Part shown: in pieces, positions 63,649 through 64,000 of the stretch
Position numbering within the stretch: the first letter of the stretch is position 1
Layout: every line of letters begins with the position of its first letter
NCBI RefSeq assembly: GCF_030936135.1
Contig: NC_082596.1
Span: 71,268,888 to 71,332,887, forward strand
Direction: 5' to 3'
Source: Gavia stellata
Lineage: Eukaryota; Chordata; Aves; Gaviiformes; Gaviidae
DNA length: 64,000 nt
The notes under the pieces: model-generated
Told to the model about the DNA's origin: nothing
The model's database searches: none
Seen by the model: the letters and a program-made list of their open reading frames with translations, nothing else
Position numbers and translations under genes: made by a program

Positions 63649-64000
63649 CTGAAGGAAAAGAGGTATCTTTGTTATTGGAGTACTGAACTGAACTTGGTAA
63701 GTATATTTTTATTCTAAATTATTTTGTTTCTTGTTCTAGTGATTTTTAGTCTCTCTTCCTCTATGGAGCTACAATAGGCTGTTTTTTTTCCTTAGGGGGG
63801 CTAATATCACTTCCCAAACTCAGTTTTCCCCCATGTGTTGGCCAAGAGGCACCACCCTGTTGCAGGAGGAGTGCACTCGTGTGACTCGGAGCATCCTTCA
63901 GTTGTTAGTGCTTCCAGCAGATACCCGGGTCTGTGCTGTGCTATTACCCTATGTTAATTTTTGACTGATGTAGTGACTTTCAAGTGCCCTCATTTCCACG
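63649..64000 (-). other. SLC6A18: SLC6A18 intron, right edge of window
   Basis: Intron upstream (in gene sense) of the TM9-TM10 exon. No further exon was recognised on the minus strand before the window ends. Confidence 0.6.

Noticed and set aside
1-64000. CRISPR array, bacterial operons, tRNA/rRNA genes, telomeric (TTAGGG)n arrays
   Set aside because: None seen. The sequence is vertebrate nuclear DNA with spliced genes, and no regularly spaced repeats or telomere-like arrays occur.

Overview
The window is vertebrate nuclear DNA, almost certainly from a bird. It has long introns with canonical GT-AG splice sites and single-copy genes in the conserved CLPTM1L - TERT - SLC6A18 order of human 5p15.33. 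Its repeats are CR1 LINEs and a solo LTR of a type common in neoavian genomes. The TERT protein matches avian TERT far better than mammalian TERT: it has an expanded linker and predicts about 1324 residues. No bacterial-type operons, CRISPR arrays, tRNAs or rRNAs were seen.

Layout. (1) 1-6.5 kb: the last five coding exons of CLPTM1L on the + strand, beginning with a 35-nt exon at 902-936 and ending at a TAA at 6225-6227, with a poly(A) signal at 6449-6454. (2) 6.5-20 kb: the CLPTM1L-TERT intergenic interval. Its proximal 7 kb holds nothing recognised. From 13.3 kb it is a repeat graveyard: a 591-bp solo LTR with a clean 5-bp target duplication, a second related LTR fragment in the opposite orientation, a CR1 3' end, and an antisense CR1 reverse-transcriptase fossil that ends just upstream of the TERT promoter. 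(3) 19.96-21.1 kb: a CpG island with seven tandem CGCCC units (overlapping GC boxes, strong G-quadruplex potential on the minus strand) and TERT exon 1. (4) 20.4-54.5 kb: the complete TERT gene, 16 coding exons on the + strand, all phases consistent, giving a 3975-nt CDS including the stop. All catalytic motifs are present (motif A Asp 903, motif C Asp-Asp 1061-1062). (5) 54.9-60.2 kb: an intergenic interval with a probable minus-strand LTR end and an unexplained coding-like block at 59.18-59.47 kb. (6) 60.19-63.65 kb: the last three coding exons of SLC6A18 on the - strand, convergent with TERT.

The three genes are neighbours by conserved synteny, not a functional operon. CLPTM1L is an ER membrane protein of the CLPTM1 family, TERT is the catalytic subunit of telomerase, and SLC6A18 is an epithelial neutral amino-acid transporter. 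I did not find a convincing novel biological system. The points most worth a second look concern TERT expression and splicing (the GC-box/G4 array, the shifted start codon, the very weak exon-4 donor), a tandem duplication of a CLPTM1L 5' splice site, and the unidentified coding-like block between TERT and SLC6A18.
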